Shown piece by piece: positions 5,838 through 7,603 of a stretch of DNA of 7,603 bases (the first letter of the stretch is position 1; each line of letters starts with the position of its first letter). Position numbers and translations under genes: made by a program. The notes beneath the pieces are model-generated. The model worked only from the letters and a program-made list of their open reading frames with translations. It was not told the DNA's origin and ran no database searches. The DNA comes from Candidatus Hodarchaeota archaeon. Lineage in GTDB: Archaea > Asgardarchaeota > Heimdallarchaeia > Hodarchaeales > Hodarchaeaceae. The stretch spans positions 1 through 7,603 of the forward strand of contig JAUUVJ010000188.1 in NCBI GenBank assembly GCA_030589605.1, given 5' to 3'.

Positions 5838-6742
5838 ATGTTTACGGCAGATACGACTATTTTAACTTTAGAAGGGTAGAAGGGCTACAGTAAGCTCTCT
5901 ACGAAGGACAAAGTGGCTATTATTAACTGCTATAATGGAGAAATCGAATACTGACGACCTACTGATAAACGAATAGTACTAAAATACGAGGGGGAACTCA
6001 TACATATCAAGAATCAACATACTGATCAACTTTTAACTTTTGATCATGGTATTTTGCAAAAAGCAATGTTTAGAAGTCAGTATGGAAAATCGTATTGGGA
6101 TTCTTACTGGAGTTTTGAATTTTGTTTCAATTTAAGAAATTTCATATAAGCTCATACAGCTTACCAGCTCCCCTTGGCGGGAAAATACAAACAGGGGCCT
6201 CTTTCATTGGGCAGTCCTCACTATTCTGAGTTGTTGGGGTGGATTCTCTCTGATGGTCATTTTGAAACAGGAAGATTAGGGGTTAATATTTCCCATTCTG
6301 AAACAGCTAATCTATTGAAGATTAAGAAAATAAAATTAACATTTAAGAAATTGGGAATTAAAAGTATAGAGCGCTCGTATAAGCAAAAGTATCCTATTAT
6401 TTGGGATTATGATGGTAATAAAACAAATATTATGCATAATTTTGCTATTTATGGAGATTGGATCCGGAGGATTAGACGGGACATTCCTGATAAGAAGCCC
6501 ACATGGGAACTCCTACAATTAAAACCCTCCGAATTGATTTATTTATTCAAAGGTTTAATGTCTGGAGCGTTGAGCTTCATCTTGATGAGCTTGCCTTTGT
6601 TATAGGCCAACGCATTGAGTAATTGGAGTTTCACATTTGGTTAGTGGAATCTTTTTGTGTGTTTATAGAAGAACCATTCAAGAATCAACATGCTCTACTT
6701 TATTATCAAGGATCACTGATGACTTATGGTACTATCTTATAA
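5838..6742 (+). pseudogene. Hint/LAGLIDADG homing endonuclease (intein-type), decayed
   Basis: One frame from ATG 5838 shows an intein-like Hint domain: FTADTTILTLEG at the start (block A), YEGELIHIKN, TDQLLTFDHGIL (block B with T..H), then YQLPLAGKYKQGP. A LAGLIDADG endonuclease follows, with its first motif LLGWILSDG at 6231-6257 (D before G kept) and a second motif near 6540-6566 reading FKGLMSG before the frame is lost. In-frame stops lie at 5877 (TAG), 5952 (TGA) and 6147 (TAA), the first two at positions where Trp fits well. After about 6566 the likely continuation is in the +1 frame (ELHLDELAFVIGQRIE from 6572), with a further TAA at 6620 and an end at 6740-6742. The longest intact stretch is 6174-6605. 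The residue at the usual Cys1 is the start Met, and a stop sits directly upstream, so no host protein surrounds it. An AGAGG at 5824-5828 fits a free-standing gene. It is surely non-functional as a whole. End points are approximate. Confidence 0.72.
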
Positions 6743-6746
6743 TTCC

Positions 6747-7205
6747 TTATCTCTTTGATCCTCTAAATTCTCTCCATTTTGGGTGTCTCCTGTAAATTGA
6801 TTTTATGATAGGATTAAGGACACCCCGAACTGCCCTCCGCATCGCATGTGATCGGGTTATAATACTGGCAAAAGGCGGTGATAAGGTATAATAGAGACTG
6901 ATTACTACCTGCCCAAATCTGTTCCTCCCTAGCGTGTTATCGCGCCAAATCCGCAATATATTCAATTCGGGATACAAACTACTTCCATACGCAGCAGTAG
7001 CAATGAAACATTTTACCTTTTTAGCAGTAACCATCCCGGTTAATTGCCATGTAAGAATTAAGTCTTGATTCACAACAGGCATGTGAACTTCTTTTTGCCA
7101 CTCAGCTAGGAAAGGTACTGTATACAGTGTCCATCTCTGAGTTTCCGTGACCATGACTTGTTGTAGATCTTCAGTATTCCAAACCCCATAATCTCTTGAA
7201 AGAAA
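6747..7205 (-). pseudogene. C-terminal fragment of a CFI-box protein
   Basis: On the minus strand the frame is open from 7205 to a TAA at 6749-6747. It carries the CFIATAAYGS box and the typical following pattern: LRIWRDNTL, GRNRFGQVVISLYYTLSPP, then an amphipathic helix and a basic end. This CFI-box C-terminal module sits at the end of large secreted or surface proteins in many archaea and some bacteria; its role is not settled. The part before it (WNTEDLQQV to LTWQLTGM) looks like the end of a beta-sandwich. An ATG at 7154 could start a 135-residue product, but coding-like sequence continues upstream of it (RDYGVWNTEDLQQV), up to a TGA at 7208-7206. I therefore read it as the 3' remnant of a longer gene. 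It runs towards the homing endonuclease pseudogene and ends only five bases from it. Confidence 0.62.
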
Positions 7206-7603
7206 TCATCCAGATAAAACATTGAGTAATGAAGCCAATGAAACAATTCAACTAACTAGACTTGAGTATTCATCCTTATTTCTTAAAAATAATAATATAT
7301 GCACAGATTGAATTCAATTCATTGATCAAAGCTAATTTCTGATTGTTTGGTCATTTCTCCTTATTGTCCCTCTTATGTTCTCAAACTAGAATTCAGGGTT
7401 AACACATCGCTTATAAATATTATACATCTCAGATTTTTTATCTTAGCATATTTTCATCACTTTTGATTAAAAATAATTTGTTATTACTACTAATCCACCT
7501 GTAAGATACGAAACACTAACCTTCTGTTACAAAGCTTCAACAAAATCTAACTTTCCATTTTTTTCACTATGTACAAGGTACACTAACTGCCACCTCCTGG
7601 CTA
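7206..7603. other. Region without a convincing gene; possible decayed 5' part of the CFI-box gene
   Basis: No intact reading frame is supportable. In the CFI-box frame on the minus strand, peptide-like stretches (NKDEYSSLVS, IVSLASLLNVLSG) alternate with stops, which suggests decay. A minus-strand ATG at 7354-7352 has an AAGGAGAA site (7362-7355) and a TTTATAAG-like TATA element further up (about 7410-7420), so a former start may lie there, but its frame stops after 11 codons. The palindrome ATTGAATTCAAT is at 7307-7318. No tRNA or CRISPR pattern is seen. Confidence 0.35.

Noticed and set aside
5548..5954. TGA read as an amino acid (recoding) in the regulator and the homing element
   Set aside because: TAG and TAA stops also occur in the homing element, the fusion gene ends with TGA, and TGG is used normally for Trp.
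7195..7311. About 40 open plus-strand codons (LERNHPDKTLSNEANE...)
   Set aside because: It has no start signal and lies opposite the decayed CFI-box gene; length is within chance for AT-rich sequence.
7560..7603. tRNA-like start GCCAGGAGGTGGC on the minus strand at the right edge
   Set aside because: No T-arm consensus and no proper anticodon stem follow; only small inverted repeats are present.
1..7603. CRISPR array, rRNA or insertion-sequence transposase
   Set aside because: No regularly spaced repeats, rRNA-like blocks or transposase motifs were seen on either strand.

Overview
The window is AT-rich and reads as archaeal. TATA-box-like elements lie about 25-40 bases ahead of several starts, one of them almost leaderless. 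TTG starts are frequent, Shine-Dalgarno sites are of the GGAGG or GGGG type, and there is a broken archaeal-style ribbon-helix-helix regulator and a protein tail with the CFIATAAYGS box, known mainly from archaeal and some bacterial secreted proteins. An Asgard-like or other mesophilic archaeon is my guess, but nothing here fixes the lineage.

The left part (about 180-3515) is a compact set of intact plus-strand genes that looks like a defence locus. The first (183-1796) encodes a fusion: the rear half of an N6-adenine methylase-like domain with a ruined NPPY motif and no visible SAM-binding motif, then an HsdS-like target-recognition domain, then a C-terminal domain resembling the HsdR N-terminal nuclease. 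An HNH nuclease gene (1793-2347) overlaps it by four bases and is probably translationally coupled. A gene at 2425-3213 follows with uracil-DNA-glycosylase-like motifs (LNPG near residue 63, SPHISR near 240). A 60-residue protein with an excellent ribosome-binding site (3333-3515) comes next.

The middle (3516-5415) holds two small AT-rich hairpins, a TATA box, and a 501-residue protein (3764-5269) with an N-terminal HNH-type zinc domain and a long C-terminal region I do not recognise. I infer it is a nuclease effector with its own sensing part.

The right part (5416 onward) is decayed. A ribbon-helix-helix regulator is cut by one in-frame TGA, although its promoter and a palindromic operator candidate survive. 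Next is a Hint/LAGLIDADG (intein-type homing endonuclease) pseudogene with several stops and a frameshift. Facing it on the minus strand is the C-terminal fragment of a CFI-box surface or secreted protein. About 400 bases without a convincing gene close the window.

My working idea is that the left genes act together against foreign DNA: sequence recognition plus nuclease without a functional methylase, HNH cutting, and possibly removal of modified bases. They sit beside an old mobile-element graveyard. The domain calls come from motifs read by eye, and the joint function is inference.
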